Assembly (NCBI RefSeq): GCF_016656965.1
Contig: NZ_CP067977.1
Coordinates: 2,709,501 to 2,773,500 of the forward strand
Length of the DNA: 64,000 nt
Reading direction: 5' to 3'
Source: Brevundimonas vitisensis
GTDB lineage: Bacteria; Pseudomonadota; Alphaproteobacteria; Caulobacterales; Caulobacteraceae
Part shown: positions 55,467 through 64,000 of the stretch, piece after piece
Layout: every line of letters starts with the position of its first letter
Numbering within the stretch: the first letter of the stretch is position 1
Made by a program: the position numbers and the translations under genes
The notes under the pieces: generated by a model
What the model saw: the letters and a program-made list of their open reading frames with translations, nothing else
Database searches by the model: none
Told to the model about the DNA's origin: nothing

Positions 55467-56474
55467 TCATCGTTCGCGGTGGCGCGAAAGGGAGCCGATG
55501 ACGAAGGCGCGCAGCGTTCGCGCCATCTCTGGCGTCAGATCGCCGACGGCACCGCGCGCCGCTTCCGGGACGTGGCTGTGGGTCTGATTGTCGGCCGAGA
55601 ATACATAGTGGTCGAAAATCGCCTTCCACGGTTCGCGGCGCTCGGGTGGCAGGTGGCGGATGGCGAGCAGGGCGTGGATCAGGGCCTCAAAGGGCGACCC
55701 GGCGAGCGGCGGTCCGGCATCCCACCAGTAGTTGACCAGCACGTTCAGGACGTCGTGCGAGCGCACATGATGCCACCACAACGAAGGGATATAGAGGGCA
55801 TCACCGGGCTCCAGGGTGACGCTCGATGCTGCTGCCTGGGCCTCGGCAAACCGGGGGAAGCGGTCGAGGTCGGGCTCCAGGGGATCGACCAGGCTAACCG
55901 GCTGGCCCGCGAGCGTGAACTCCAGCGGGCCCACATAGAGGTTGGATGTCTGCTCTGGCGGGAACAGGGTGAAGGTGCGTCTTCCGGCGACGACACAGGC
56001 GAGATTGTCTGACAGGTCGTAGTGAGTCTGCACCGTCACCGCATTGCCCAGCCACAGGCGCGGCACCGCATGGTCCGGTAGGCCGGTGGTCGTGTTGGCG
56101 GCTGTGAAGTCAGGAAGACTTCGTCCCATCGGGGCCGCACCCATATAGAGCGCCGGAGGAGAGGGGCTGTCCGCGACGGTGGCCAGTTGGTCCAGCAAGC
56201 CGGTGACGGTCGCGGGGCCGCGCGTGAAGTTGAAACCCTTCAGGTCCGGGCCATAGAAGAAACGGCCCCGGATATGGGGCGGTCCGCGAAAGGCTTCGGC
56301 CTGGGCACCTCTGTCCATGACCGCCAGATAGGCGGCGATCGCCGCAGGGCCCTGGCGGCCAGCCTGAACCGCAGGCCAGTCATTTGCCCAGCCGCGCAGG
56401 ACTAGAGGACGAGCGGCCGCCAAGGCTTGAGCTAGGGCGTCAGGATCGGGTGCCAGGCATTCCTCGATCGACAT
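55467..56474 (-). CDS. JmjC-like cupin (Cupin_8) oxygenase
   Basis: This 335-aa protein has a cupin-8/JmjC fold of Fe(II)/2-oxoglutarate oxygenases. The facial-triad His and Asp are in THYDLSDNLACVVAG near residue 150, the distal His in WWHHVRSHDVLNVLVNYWW near residue 240, and TFTLFPPEQ is the usual strand after HxD. FIH- and JMJD5-type members hydroxylate proteins or small molecules. It has no signal peptide. Its start lies 22 bases from operator 3, which it shares with the halogenase 2/3 unit. It converges with the TonB receptor terminator. Confidence 0.88.
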   Translation of the reverse strand: MSIEECLAPDPDALAQALAAARPLVLRGWANDWPAVQAGRQGPAAIAAYLAVMDRGAQAEAFRGPPHIRGRFFYGPDLKGFNFTRGPATVTGLLDQLATVADSPSPPALYMGAAPMGRSLPDFTAANTTTGLPDHAVPRLWLGNAVTVQTHYDLSDNLACVVAGRRTFTLFPPEQTSNLYVGPLEFTLAGQPVSLVDPLEPDLDRFPRFAEAQAAASSVTLEPGDALYIPSLWWHHVRSHDVLNVLVNYWWDAGPPLAGSPFEALIHALLAIRHLPPERREPWKAIFDHYVFSADNQTHSHVPEAARGAVGDLTPEMARTLRAFVIGSLSRHRER

Positions 56475-56495
56475 AGGCGCGTCTCCACGGCGTCT

Positions 56496-56509
56496 TGACA
56501 GCGCTGTCT
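56496..56509. promoter_or_regulatory. Operator 3 (TGACAGCGCTGTCT) between cupin and halogenase 2
   Basis: TGACAGCGCTGTCT matches operators 1 and 2 at 13 of 14 positions. It lies 22 bases upstream of the cupin gene start and 61 bases before the small ORF that leads the halogenase pair. A TTGACA overlaps it on the plus strand, but no clear -10 follows. Confidence 0.72.
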
Positions 56510-56569
56510 ATATCCGGTCGTTCTCATTACCAAGCGACGGCCCATGGCAAGATCGCACGGGGGGTGACC

Positions 56570-56710
56570 ATGGACCATGCGATGACAAGCCGACCGGCGA
56601 TTCCAGGGGGCGACGTCCACAGTGGCCTGGGGGGCGGGTTCATGGGCATGATGGTTAGTACGGCCGTCGCAGTCGCGATGCCTGTCGTTTTGATCCGCCG
56701 CGTGGACTGA
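56570..56710 (+). CDS. Candidate small membrane protein leading the halogenase pair
   Basis: This 46-codon frame starts MDHAMTSRPAIPGGDVHSGL with GGGGGG 5 bases upstream and has one hydrophobic segment, FMGMMVSTAVAVAMPVVLI, at residues 24-42, ending IRRVD. It stops 3 bases before the halogenase 2 ATG, so the two are likely coupled. No Shine-Dalgarno of its own is obvious for halogenase 2, which supports translation of the small frame. No family is recognised. Confidence 0.45.
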   Translation: MDHAMTSRPAIPGGDVHSGLGGGFMGMMVSTAVAVAMPVVLIRRVD

Positions 56711-56713
56711 GCC

Positions 56714-58240
56714 ATGGACCCGACCCAAGATCCCCGTATCAGGACCGTCGTCATCGTGGGGGGCGGCACTGCGGGCTGGATGACGGCGGCGGCCCTGGCT
56801 CGGCTGGTCGCGCCCGGTGGCGTCAAGGTAACCTTGGTCGAGTCGGCCGAAATCGGCACCGTGGGGGTGGGGGAATCGACCCTGCCGCATATCCGTGCCT
56901 TCAATGAGCGGCTCGGCATCGACGAGGCCGAGTTCATGAAGGCGACGCGCGCGACCTTCAAACTGGGCATCCAGTTCAATGACTGGGCGCGTCTGGGGGA
57001 CAGTTACATCCATCCTTTCGGCGACTATGGCGCGCCGGGCGGTGAGGTGCCGTTTCACCACTATTGGCTGAAGGGATCGCGGACGGCCGATATCGGCCCG
57101 ATCGACGACTATTCCCTGCCGGTCGTGGCGGCGCGCGAGGGGCGGTATGCGCCGCCGTCCGACGATGCGCGCTCGCTGATGTCCACCTATGGCTATGCCT
57201 ATCAGCTGGATGCCAGCCTCTATGCGCGGTTCCTGAGGACGCGGGCCGAGGCGGGCGGGGTGACCCGGATCGAGGGCCGGATCGTCGATGTGACCCAGGA
57301 CGGCACCAGCGGCGACATCCGTTCCGTCACCCTGGACCGTGGCGATGTGATCGAGGCGGACCTGTTCATCGACTGCTCGGGCTTTCGCGGCCTGCTGGTC
57401 GAACAGACCCTGAAATCGGGGTATCAGGACTGGTCCCACTGGCTGCCGTGCGACCGGGCGGTGGCTATGCCCTGCGCCAGCGATCAGCCGACCGTGCCCT
57501 ATACCCGCGCGACGGCGCTGGAGGCCGGATGGCAGTTCCGCATTCCGCTGCAACACCGGGTCGGCAACGGCTATGTCTATTGCAGCAGCTTCGTCGACCA
57601 GGACGCCGCGACGGATCGCCTGATCGGGAGGCTGGAAGGGGAGCCCCTGAAGGAGCCCAACCACATCCGCTTCCAGGCCGGGCGGCGCACCCGCAACTGG
57701 GTCGGCAACTGTGTGTCGGTGGGGCTGTCCGGCGGCTTTATCGAACCGCTGGAATCGACCAGCATCTATCTGATCCAGATCGCCATCACCAAGCTGATCG
57801 AGCTGTGGCCCGACCGGCGGTCGGCCGCCACGGACGCCGAGGAATTCAATCGCCAGATGGATCTGGAGTTCGAGCGGATCCGCGATTTCATCATCCTGCA
57901 CTATGCGGCGACCGAGCGGACCGACAGCCCCCTGTGGAACCACGTCCGCACCATGACCCTGCCCGACAGCCTGGCGGGCAAGATCGAACTGTTCCGCGAA
58001 CGGGGCGTGGTGCAGGAGTATCGCGAGGGCCTGTTCCTGCATCCCAGCTGGATCGCCGTCTATCTGGGCCAGCGGGTCGTGCCGCGCCGGTATCACCCCC
58101 TGGCGGACCACCGGGCCGATAAAGACCTGGTCGCGGCGCTGCTGCGGCTTCGCGGGACGATCGCCCAGGCGGCGGGCCGTCTGCCGACACAGGACGCCTA
58201 TATCGCCCGTCACTGCGCCTATGACAGGAGTGCGGCATGA
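56714..58240 (+). CDS. Flavin-dependent halogenase homologue 2 (WxF variant)
   Basis: This 508-aa protein is a paralogue of halogenases 1 and 3. The FAD site is [14 protein letters not shown] (residues 15-28), the catalytic lysine is Lys83 in ATFKLGIQF, and PLESTSIY is kept. The halogenase motif WxWxIP reads WQFRIP, with Phe for the second Trp, so its activity may differ. There is also GEST in place of GEAT at residues 53-56. It overlaps halogenase 3 by 4 bases (ATGA). Regulation by operator 3 is inferred. Confidence 0.9.
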   Translation: MDPTQDPRIRTVVIVGGGTAGWMTAAALARLVAPGGVKVTLVESAEIGTVGVGESTLPHIRAFNERLGIDEAEFMKATRATFKLGIQFNDWARLGDSYIHPFGDYGAPGGEVPFHHYWLKGSRTADIGPIDDYSLPVVAAREGRYAPPSDDARSLMSTYGYAYQLDASLYARFLRTRAEAGGVTRIEGRIVDVTQDGTSGDIRSVTLDRGDVIEADLFIDCSGFRGLLVEQTLKSGYQDWSHWLPCDRAVAMPCASDQPTVPYTRATALEAGWQFRIPLQHRVGNGYVYCSSFVDQDAATDRLIGRLEGEPLKEPNHIRFQAGRRTRNWVGNCVSVGLSGGFIEPLESTSIYLIQIAITKLIELWPDRRSAATDAEEFNRQMDLEFERIRDFIILHYAATERTDSPLWNHVRTMTLPDSLAGKIELFRERGVVQEYREGLFLHPSWIAVYLGQRVVPRRYHPLADHRADKDLVAALLRLRGTIAQAAGRLPTQDAYIARHCAYDRSAA

Positions 58241-59760
58241 GCGCCCCGCCGATCGACCACCCCGATCGTATCCGCAGCGTCGTCATCGTGGGCGGCGGCA
58301 CCGCCGGCTGGATGACCGCAGCGGCGCTGGCCAAGATCCTGGGGCCCCGTTACGCCGACATTACCCTGATCGAGTCCGAAGAAATCGGCACGGTGGGCGT
58401 GGGCGAGGCGACCATTCCCCAGATCCGGCTGTTCAACGACATGCTGGGCCTGGATGAGAACGACTTCGTGCGCCGCACCCAGGGCAGTTTCAAACTCGGC
58501 ATCGAATTCGTCGACTGGGGCAAGAAGGGCGATCGCTACATCCACCCGTTCGGCCGCTATGGGCTGGATATGGAAGGGGTGTCGTTCCACGCCTTCTACC
58601 TGAAGGCGCGGGCGGCGGGCGAAACCCATGATCTGGCGGACTATTCGCTGGAGGCGTCGGCGGCGCGGGCGGGCCGGTTCATGCGGGCGATCCAAGCGGG
58701 CAATTCTCCGCTGTCCAAGATCGCCTATGCCTTCCACTTCGATGCCGGTCTGTATGCGCGGTATCTGCGGGAATACTCCGAGGCGCGCGGCGTCGTGCGG
58801 TGCGAGGGCAAGGTCGCCGATGTCACGCTGCGTCCCGCCGACGGCTTCGTCGAGGCGGTGGTCATGGACGATGGCACGCGCATCGAGGCGGACCTGTTCA
58901 TTGACTGCTCGGGGTTCAGGGGCCTGCTGATCGAACAGGCGCTGGGCACCGGCTATGACGACTGGTCGAAATGGCTGCCGTGCGATCGGGCCCTGGCCGT
59001 GCCGTGCGAAAGCGCCGGGCCGCCGACGCCCTTTACCCGCTCCACCGCTCGCACAGCCGGGTGGCAGTGGCGGATCCCGCTGCAGCACCGGATCGGCAAC
59101 GGCTATGTCTATTCCAGCGGCTACATTTCGGACGAAGAGGCGGCGACGACCCTGCTGGCCAATCTCGACGGCAAGGCCCTGGCCGATCCCCGGCCTCTGA
59201 AGTTCGTGACCGGACGGCGGCGCAAGTTCTGGAACCGCAATGTGGTGGCCCTGGGCCTGGCGTCGGGCTTCATGGAGCCGCTGGAATCGACCAGCATCCA
59301 TCTGGTTCAGGCCGGGATCGCCAAGCTGATGGTGATGTTCCCGGACCGCCGCTTCGCCTCTGCGGGGATCGATCGCTACAACCGGATTGTGGGCGAGGAA
59401 TATGAGCGGATCCGGGATTTCCTGGTGCTGCACTACAATACGACGACGCGCGATGACTCGCCCTTCTGGGACTATGTGCGGACGATGGAAGTGCCGGACG
59501 GGCTGGCCGAGAAATATGCCCTGTATCGCGACAACGGCCGCATCTTCCGCGAGAACGACGAGCTGTTCAGCGACACCAGCTGGTTCGCGGTGATGGCGGG
59601 CCAGAACCTGTGGCCGGCCACCCATGATCCGGTCGCCGACGTCCTGAGCGATCAGGAGGTGGCACGGCGGCTGGGCAATATGCGCGGGGTCTATCGAACC
59701 TGTCTGGATCAGATGCCCAGCCATGCCGACTTCATCGCCGCACACTGCGCGGCGAACTGA
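58237..59760 (+). CDS. Flavin-dependent halogenase 3 (BrvH-like)
   Basis: This 507-aa flavoprotein has the full motif set: FAD site [14 protein letters not shown] (residues 18-31), catalytic Lys86 in [18 protein letters not shown] near residue 275, and PLESTSIH. The region [20 protein letters not shown] is strongly like the Brevundimonas bromination enzyme BrvH (from memory, not aligned). It is closer to halogenase 1 than to 2 by the motifs seen. No reductase or biosynthetic gene follows; the next gene is thrC. Confidence 0.92.
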   Translation: MSAPPIDHPDRIRSVVIVGGGTAGWMTAAALAKILGPRYADITLIESEEIGTVGVGEATIPQIRLFNDMLGLDENDFVRRTQGSFKLGIEFVDWGKKGDRYIHPFGRYGLDMEGVSFHAFYLKARAAGETHDLADYSLEASAARAGRFMRAIQAGNSPLSKIAYAFHFDAGLYARYLREYSEARGVVRCEGKVADVTLRPADGFVEAVVMDDGTRIEADLFIDCSGFRGLLIEQALGTGYDDWSKWLPCDRALAVPCESAGPPTPFTRSTARTAGWQWRIPLQHRIGNGYVYSSGYISDEEAATTLLANLDGKALADPRPLKFVTGRRRKFWNRNVVALGLASGFMEPLESTSIHLVQAGIAKLMVMFPDRRFASAGIDRYNRIVGEEYERIRDFLVLHYNTTTRDDSPFWDYVRTMEVPDGLAEKYALYRDNGRIFRENDELFSDTSWFAVMAGQNLWPATHDPVADVLSDQEVARRLGNMRGVYRTCLDQMPSHADFIAAHCAAN

Positions 59761-59829
59761 GCCGGGGCGGGCGAAAAACGCCTGAGAAGGCTTGCACGGC
59801 CTGACCATAGCCCACATGGGTTAGGGGTC

Positions 59830-61221
59830 ATGACCCAGTCTTCCGCCTCCTATGTCAGCACGCGCGGCCGTGCGCCCCAGGTCGATTTCGTCGAGGCCCT
59901 GCTGCGCGGCGTCGCCCCCGATGGTGGCCTCTATGCCCCGGTCGCCTGGCCCGAACTTTCGGCCGAGGCGATGGCATCCGGCGATGCGGCGACGACGGCG
60001 CGGGCGGTGCTGGCCCCCTTCGTGGGAGACGCGATCGCGTCCGCAGAGCTGGACCGGGCCACGCGCCGCCTGACCCAGGTGTTCGACCATCCTGCGACGA
60101 CGCCTCTGGTCGAACTGGAGCCCGGCCTGTTCCTGCTGGAGCTGTTTCACGGGCCGACGGCGGCGTTCAAGGACTATGCGATGCAGATGGCCGCGGTCCT
60201 GGCCGATGCGGCCCTGGTGGCGGGGAACCAGCGGCTGCGTTTGGTCACGGCGACCAGTGGCGACACGGGGGCGGCGGCGGTGCGGGCCTTTGCCGGTGCC
60301 GAGCGGGTCGACCTGGTGGTGCTGCATCCGCTGGACCGGGTCTCGCCCGTTCAGCGTCGCCAGATGACGACCAGCGGCGCGGCCAATGTGCTGAACCTGG
60401 CCGTCCGCGGCGATTTCGACGACTGCCAGCGTTTGACCAAGGTGCTGCTGGCCGATGAATCCCTGCGCGAAGGGCGGCGCTTCAGCTCGGTCAATTCGAT
60501 CAACTGGGCGCGGCTAGCCGGACAGATCCCTTACTATGTCACGACGGCTAGGGCGCTGGGCGCAGCGGCGGCCCAGGCGCGCTATGTCGTGCCGACGGGT
60601 AATTTCGGCGATGCCTTTGCCGGCTGGGCGGCACGGCGGATGGGCTTGCCGATGGGGGGGCTGGTTGCAGCGACCAACCGCAACGATGCCCTGGTCCGGG
60701 CGCTGGAGACCGGCGTCTATACTCGGTCAGCGGCGGTCAGCACGGCCAGTGTCAGCATGGACGTTAACGCGCCAAGCAACTTCGAGCGTCTGATATATGA
60801 GGCCTCGGGACGCGATGCAGACCTGACGCGTGGCCTGTTCGCCGAGTTCGCGCGCGACGGCCGGGCCAGCCTGCCCGCCGACCTTCACGCCGCCCTGCGC
60901 TACGAAGTCAGTGCCGTGGCCGTGGACGAGGCGACGACGCGCGCCGAGATCGCCCATGCCCATGCCGCCTGGGGCCAGGTCGTCTGTCCCCACACCGCCG
61001 TTGCTCTGTCCGCTGCGCGAGGCCTGAACCGGTCGGAGGGGCCCGTCGTCGCCCTGTCCACCGCCCACCCGGCCAAGTTCGGCACCGTGGTTTCGGAAGT
61101 GCTGGGCTTCGAGCCTGATGCCCCGCCTGCGCTGCGCGGCCTGGAGGATCGGGTGGAGCAATATCAGATCATCGACGCCGACCCGGCGGCCGCAAAGGCG
61201 GCGATGGCGGGATTGGGGTGA
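59830..61221 (+). CDS. thrC: Threonine synthase
   Basis: ThrC converts O-phosphohomoserine to threonine with PLP. The 463-aa protein starts MTQSSASYVSTRGRAPQVDF; the PLP lysine is in GPTAAFKDYAMQ near residue 115 and the phosphate-binding loop is in TATSGDTGAAAV. SSVNSINWARLAGQIPYY and VPTGNFGDAFAGW match the long (class 1) threonine synthases. It converges with thrB across a palindromic repeat. Confidence 0.95.
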   Translation: MTQSSASYVSTRGRAPQVDFVEALLRGVAPDGGLYAPVAWPELSAEAMASGDAATTARAVLAPFVGDAIASAELDRATRRLTQVFDHPATTPLVELEPGLFLLELFHGPTAAFKDYAMQMAAVLADAALVAGNQRLRLVTATSGDTGAAAVRAFAGAERVDLVVLHPLDRVSPVQRRQMTTSGAANVLNLAVRGDFDDCQRLTKVLLADESLREGRRFSSVNSINWARLAGQIPYYVTTARALGAAAAQARYVVPTGNFGDAFAGWAARRMGLPMGGLVAATNRNDALVRALETGVYTRSAAVSTASVSMDVNAPSNFERLIYEASGRDADLTRGLFAEFARDGRASLPADLHAALRYEVSAVAVDEATTRAEIAHAHAAWGQVVCPHTAVALSAARGLNRSEGPVVALSTAHPAKFGTVVSEVLGFEPDAPPALRGLEDRVEQYQIIDADPAAAKAAMAGLG

Positions 61222-61225
61222 AGGG

Positions 61226-61374
61226 TCTCCTCCCTGTCGCCACTTGGCGATGGGGAGGTGGCGCGGCGCTTGCGCCGTGACGGAGGGGGCACCTCACCCC
61301 GAAATCAATGCCGTCCCAAGGCCCCCTCCACCGCTCCGCGGTCCCCCTCCCCATCGCCAAGGCGATAGGGAGGA
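61226..61374. repeat. Interspersed palindromic repeat element between thrC and thrB
   Basis: The outer arms TCTCCTCCCTGTCGCCA and GGCGATAGGGAGGA are inverted copies, each followed inward by GGCGATGGGGAGG or its complement. Inner palindromes are GCGGCGCTTGCGCCGT and CCACCGCTCCGCGG. It fills nearly the whole gap between two convergent genes, as at 17877-17986. Confidence 0.78.
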
Positions 61375-61381
61375 AACACAA

Positions 61382-62332
61382 TCACCCCCGCTCCCAAACC
61401 CCGATGCGCCGGAAGAAGGGCTGCGGGTCCTTGGGCGTGACCAGCCAGGCGGGGTCGTGGTGCAGGCGGTCGTGCAGGCGGGTGAGGGTGAACCGCAAGG
61501 CCGAGGCCGCGCCGAGGGCGGGCAGGGCAGCCGTCTCTGCGGGCATCAGGGGACGTACGGTGTTGTAACCGTCCAGGAAGGCGGCATGGGCGATGTCGTC
61601 GCGCGCGCCGACCGCGTCGAAGGTCCAGGCGTTCAGGGCGGTCGCCAAATCCCAGGCCAGGGGACCGGTGCAGCCGAAATAGAAGTCGATCACCCCGCTG
61701 ACCGCACCGCCGGAAAACAGGACATTGTCGGGGAAATAGTCGGCGTGGATCGGCCCTGAAGGCAGGCCTCCGGTCCGCAGCGCAAGGGCGCGATCCAGTA
61801 TGGGGCGCAGGGCCAGGGTCATGGCCCGGTCGGGGTTGTCGGCGGCCAGATCAGCAGTCGCGGCTTCACACCGCGCCAGTAATGAGACCCAGGCGTCTGG
61901 TCCCATCGGATCGGGGCGTGTCGCGGTATAGTCGGCGGCGGCCAGATGCAGCCGGGCCAAAGCAGCACCCGCCGTGCGGTGATCGGCGGGCGTGGGATGC
62001 AGCAGGCCGTGCCCCTCCACCCAGTCGACGACGGCGGCCGATCGTCCGTTCAACCGGCCGAGGCGACGGCCCTGACTGTCCCGCTCCACCCGCGCGGCCG
62101 GATAGTCACGTCCGGCCAGATGATCGGTCAGGCCCAGGCAGAACCGCAGATCGTCATCGTCCGGCGCGCCCTCAAACAGGGTCAGGACCTTGCGGCCCGC
62201 GCCGGTTTCCAGGCGGAAATTGGTGTTCTGGACCCCTTCGGCGATCGGGGCGATGGCGGTGAGCCCCCCCAGGTCATAGCCGTCGATGAAGGCGCGGGCT
62301 TCGTCCGGCGAAACGGGCGTGAAGACCGCCAT
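61382..62332 (-). CDS. thrB: Homoserine kinase, APH-fold type
   Basis: This 316-aa kinase phosphorylates homoserine for threonine synthesis. It belongs to the aminoglycoside-phosphotransferase-like ThrB form, not the GHMP form: IAEGVQNTNFRLETGAG is the nucleotide loop, and PIHADYFPDNVLFSGG with GVIDFYFGCTGPLAWDL carries the catalytic Asp and metal ligands. I chose the ATG at 62332 (MAVFTPVSPDEA), which overlaps the upstream stop as TGATG; a TTG one codon earlier is unlikely. Confidence 0.93.
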   Translation of the reverse strand: MAVFTPVSPDEARAFIDGYDLGGLTAIAPIAEGVQNTNFRLETGAGRKVLTLFEGAPDDDDLRFCLGLTDHLAGRDYPAARVERDSQGRRLGRLNGRSAAVVDWVEGHGLLHPTPADHRTAGAALARLHLAAADYTATRPDPMGPDAWVSLLARCEAATADLAADNPDRAMTLALRPILDRALALRTGGLPSGPIHADYFPDNVLFSGGAVSGVIDFYFGCTGPLAWDLATALNAWTFDAVGARDDIAHAAFLDGYNTVRPLMPAETAALPALGAASALRFTLTRLHDRLHHDPAWLVTPKDPQPFFRRIGVWERG

Positions 62333-64000
62333 CAAATACGCAGGCGCAGGATGTCGCCGACGTCGGCCAGCACGCTCTCGGTCGTGGGCCAGCGCCCGGC
62401 ACCCCGTCCGCGACAGCGCCAGACCCGTCCATCCTCGCCATAAACCTTCAAGGCGTTGCGCTCCCCGTTCAGATCCAGGAACAGCGCATCGGACGGGTCG
62501 GCGTCAAGGCCGACGCGGGCCGACAGAGCCTCTCCATCGCGGCGGCAGACGCTGATCTGGCGCACCGGCCCGGCGGGCACCAAGTCGGGGCCGAGGACGT
62601 CGCGGGCAATGGCTTCCGCTTCCGGCGCGGCACCGAAGGCCTCAAACGCCAGCAGGCGCACCTTGGCGGCGGCGTCCAGCCCTTCCAGATCGGAGGACGA
62701 ATCCTCCTCGGCAAAGCCTGCGCGCTTGGCCGCGTCCAGGGCGGCGTCGAAGCCATCACCTTGGGAAAGCCGGTCCAGCATGAAGTTGACCGTGCCGTTC
62801 AGCACCGCCTCGAACCCGGCGACGGGTCCGGCGGCGCGGGCGCGGCGCAGGGTCTCGATCATCGGTGAGCCGCCGCCCACCGCCGCCGAATACAGAAGTC
62901 GGGCATCGTGATCGCGGGCCTGCTGATGCAGGGCGGCGACATCCAGGCTGATGGCCTGTTTGTTGGCGCTGACCACGTCCACGCCCGACGAAAGGGCCTT
63001 CAGGATCAAAGCATGACCCGCCGATCCGTCCGACAGCGCCTCGACCAGCAGATGCGGCTTCAGCGCCAGCAGGGCGTCGGCGTCCTGGGTCAGCAAGGCG
63101 GGATCGACGGCCACATCGCGCGGTTTGTTCACGTCACGCACCAGCACGCCGACGACATCCACGTCCGGGTTGGCCAGAAGCCGGGCGATGACCCCGCCGC
63201 CGACAACGCCAAAGCCGGCCACGGCGACGGTCAGCTTGCGCCGTTTCGTGACGGGTACAGGAGCTTCGCCGCGATCGCCGATCACCGTCTCGGCGGCACG
63301 GCCCAGGGCTGCGACCTCGATCTCGACGCCGCGCGCGCGGGCCGTTTCGACAGCATTGGGTTGCACCAGGACGCCGCCCATCTCGATCGCATCGTCCCAG
63401 GATGCCTTGCTGAAGCGCAGCACGGGGCGCGAGCCGTCGGCGGGGTCGTGGTCGTAGAGGCCATCGACATCCTTCAGCAGGCGCACACGGTCCAGGCCCA
63501 GCTCTGCCGCCAGATAGACGGCCGTCAGGTCAGAGCCGCCGCGGCCCAGAAGGGAGACGCGGCCGGAGGCGTCCACAGCGCCAAAGCCAGGCACCACCAC
63601 CACCTCATGGGCGGCCAACGCCTCGCGGAGTCGCCCGTCGTTCAAGGCCACGGGATGGGCGGAATGGGACGGACCGGCGGCGACGATGCCCAGTTCGCGC
63701 ACCGTCAGGGCGACGACCGACAGGCCTGCGCGGTCACAGGCCACGGCGGTCAGGGCCGCGCTGCGCACCTCGCCCAGCGAGACATAGGCCGGAGCCAGGT
63801 CGTTCTCGTGCGGGGCCCCCAGGAACCGGGCCTCGGCCAGCAGGCGGTCGGTTTCCCCGGCGAAGGCGGAAACGACGGCGACAACCTTCTGGCCATGGCG
63901 GACATGGCGATAGATCTCAGACACCACGGCGGGGATTTCGGCCGGGCTGTGCAGCAGCGAGCCGCCGAACTTCAGCACCACGACGGGGGCGAGGGCAGGG
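62332..64000 (-). CDS. Aspartokinase-homoserine dehydrogenase fusion without ACT domains (5' end cut)
   Basis: The N-terminal part is an aspartokinase: VVVLKFGGSLL at the visible start, VVAVVSAFAGETDRLLAEA, and GRGGSDLTAVYLAAELGLDR. From about residue 250 (counted from the GTG at 63981) a homoserine dehydrogenase follows: VAVAGFGVVGGGVIARLL as the NAD site, VVSANKQAIS and the substrate region AAVGGGSPMIETLRR, with EEDSSSDLEGLDAAAKVRLL. No ACT-like segment lies between or after the domains, and the whole is about 550 aa against 820 for E. coli ThrA. The frame is open to the right edge, so the true start may be a few codons outside. It is coupled to thrB. Confidence 0.85.
   Translation of the reverse strand, partial: PALAPVVVLKFGGSLLHSPAEIPAVVSEIYRHVRHGQKVVAVVSAFAGETDRLLAEARFLGAPHENDLAPAYVSLGEVRSAALTAVACDRAGLSVVALTVRELGIVAAGPSHSAHPVALNDGRLREALAAHEVVVVPGFGAVDASGRVSLLGRGGSDLTAVYLAAELGLDRVRLLKDVDGLYDHDPADGSRPVLRFSKASWDDAIEMGGVLVQPNAVETARARGVEIEVAALGRAAETVIGDRGEAPVPVTKRRKLTVAVAGFGVVGGGVIARLLANPDVDVVGVLVRDVNKPRDVAVDPALLTQDADALLALKPHLLVEALSDGSAGHALILKALSSGVDVVSANKQAISLDVAALHQQARDHDARLLYSAAVGGGSPMIETLRRARAAGPVAGFEAVLNGTVNFMLDRLSQGDGFDAALDAAKRAGFAEEDSSSDLEGLDAAAKVRLLAFEAFGAAPEAEAIARDVLGPDLVPAGPVRQISVCRRDGEALSARVGLDADPSDALFLDLNGERNALKVYGEDGRVWRCRGRGAGRWPTTESVLADVGDILRLRI

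Noticed and set aside
57064..58122. 352-codon frame inside halogenase 2
   Set aside because: A frame-shifted shadow of the halogenase with no motifs, Gly/Arg/Asp-rich.
50699..59760. Secondary-metabolite gene cluster built around the halogenases
   Set aside because: No NRPS, PKS, carrier protein, tryptophan oxidase or flavin reductase is present; neighbours are sugar-import and regulator genes.
1..64000. CRISPR array, prophage, integron or transposase
   Set aside because: No regularly spaced direct repeats, integrase, transposase or phage structural genes were seen; the region looks like stable chromosome.

Overview
The window is a GC-rich, densely coded chromosomal segment of an alphaproteobacterium, most likely a Caulobacterales member close to Brevundimonas. 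The reasons are: a polar-flagellum locus with a sigma-54 promoter and a CtrA-like box; two large TonB-dependent receptors, one of the Xanthomonas/Caulobacter type; BrvH-like flavin halogenases next to a TonB receptor; a BamF-like DUF3035 lipoprotein; and GC-rich interspersed palindromes. This assignment rests on reading the sequence only.

Positions 1-32.6 kb are mostly housekeeping. From the left edge: the glycine cleavage operon gcvT-gcvH-(small ORF)-gcvPA-gcvPB on the minus strand behind a tandem glycine riboswitch; an HSL-family esterase; the rpsF-rpsR-rplI ribosomal operon with a clear terminator; dnaB; a solitary D12-class adenine methyltransferase; pyk; ispH; argS; a NYN-domain protein; and an adenine deaminase-type enzyme. 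Next is a flagellar block, flgFGAH on the minus strand diverging from fliL-fliM-DUF6468-motE-like on the plus strand. It is followed by DUF3297, an M28 peptidase, tRNA-Leu(UAA), a BamF-like lipoprotein, lspA, gor, rpiA, glmU, gph and an FKBP isomerase.

Positions 33-60 kb are an accessory glycan-use region built as two linked regulons. The first has a GH1 beta-glucosidase diverging from a LacI regulator, which overlaps an Oar-type TonB receptor gene; a TGTAACCGATTACA operator lies in the shared promoter region. It continues with a PF10091 (GH144-type) lipoprotein glycosidase, a sugar-binding lipoprotein, two CUT1 permeases without an ATPase, and a 1075-aa discoidin/six-hairpin glycosidase-like protein. 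The second starts with another LacI regulator. Three copies of its likely operator, TGACAGCGCTGTCA, precede a GH3 exo-glucosidase, the divergent pair halogenase 1/TonB receptor 2, and the divergent pair JmjC-like cupin/(small ORF, halogenases 2 and 3). The enzymes suggest import and breakdown of a beta-glucan, possibly a beta-1,2-glucan. The role of three halogenase homologues and a cupin oxygenase in that regulon is not explained by known sugar pathways and is the most interesting feature of the window.

Positions 59.8-64 kb hold threonine biosynthesis: thrC converging on thrB and an aspartokinase-homoserine dehydrogenase fusion that lacks visible ACT domains and runs off the right edge. Related palindromic repeat elements occur between genes at several places, and one lies in frame inside the DUF6468 flagellar gene.
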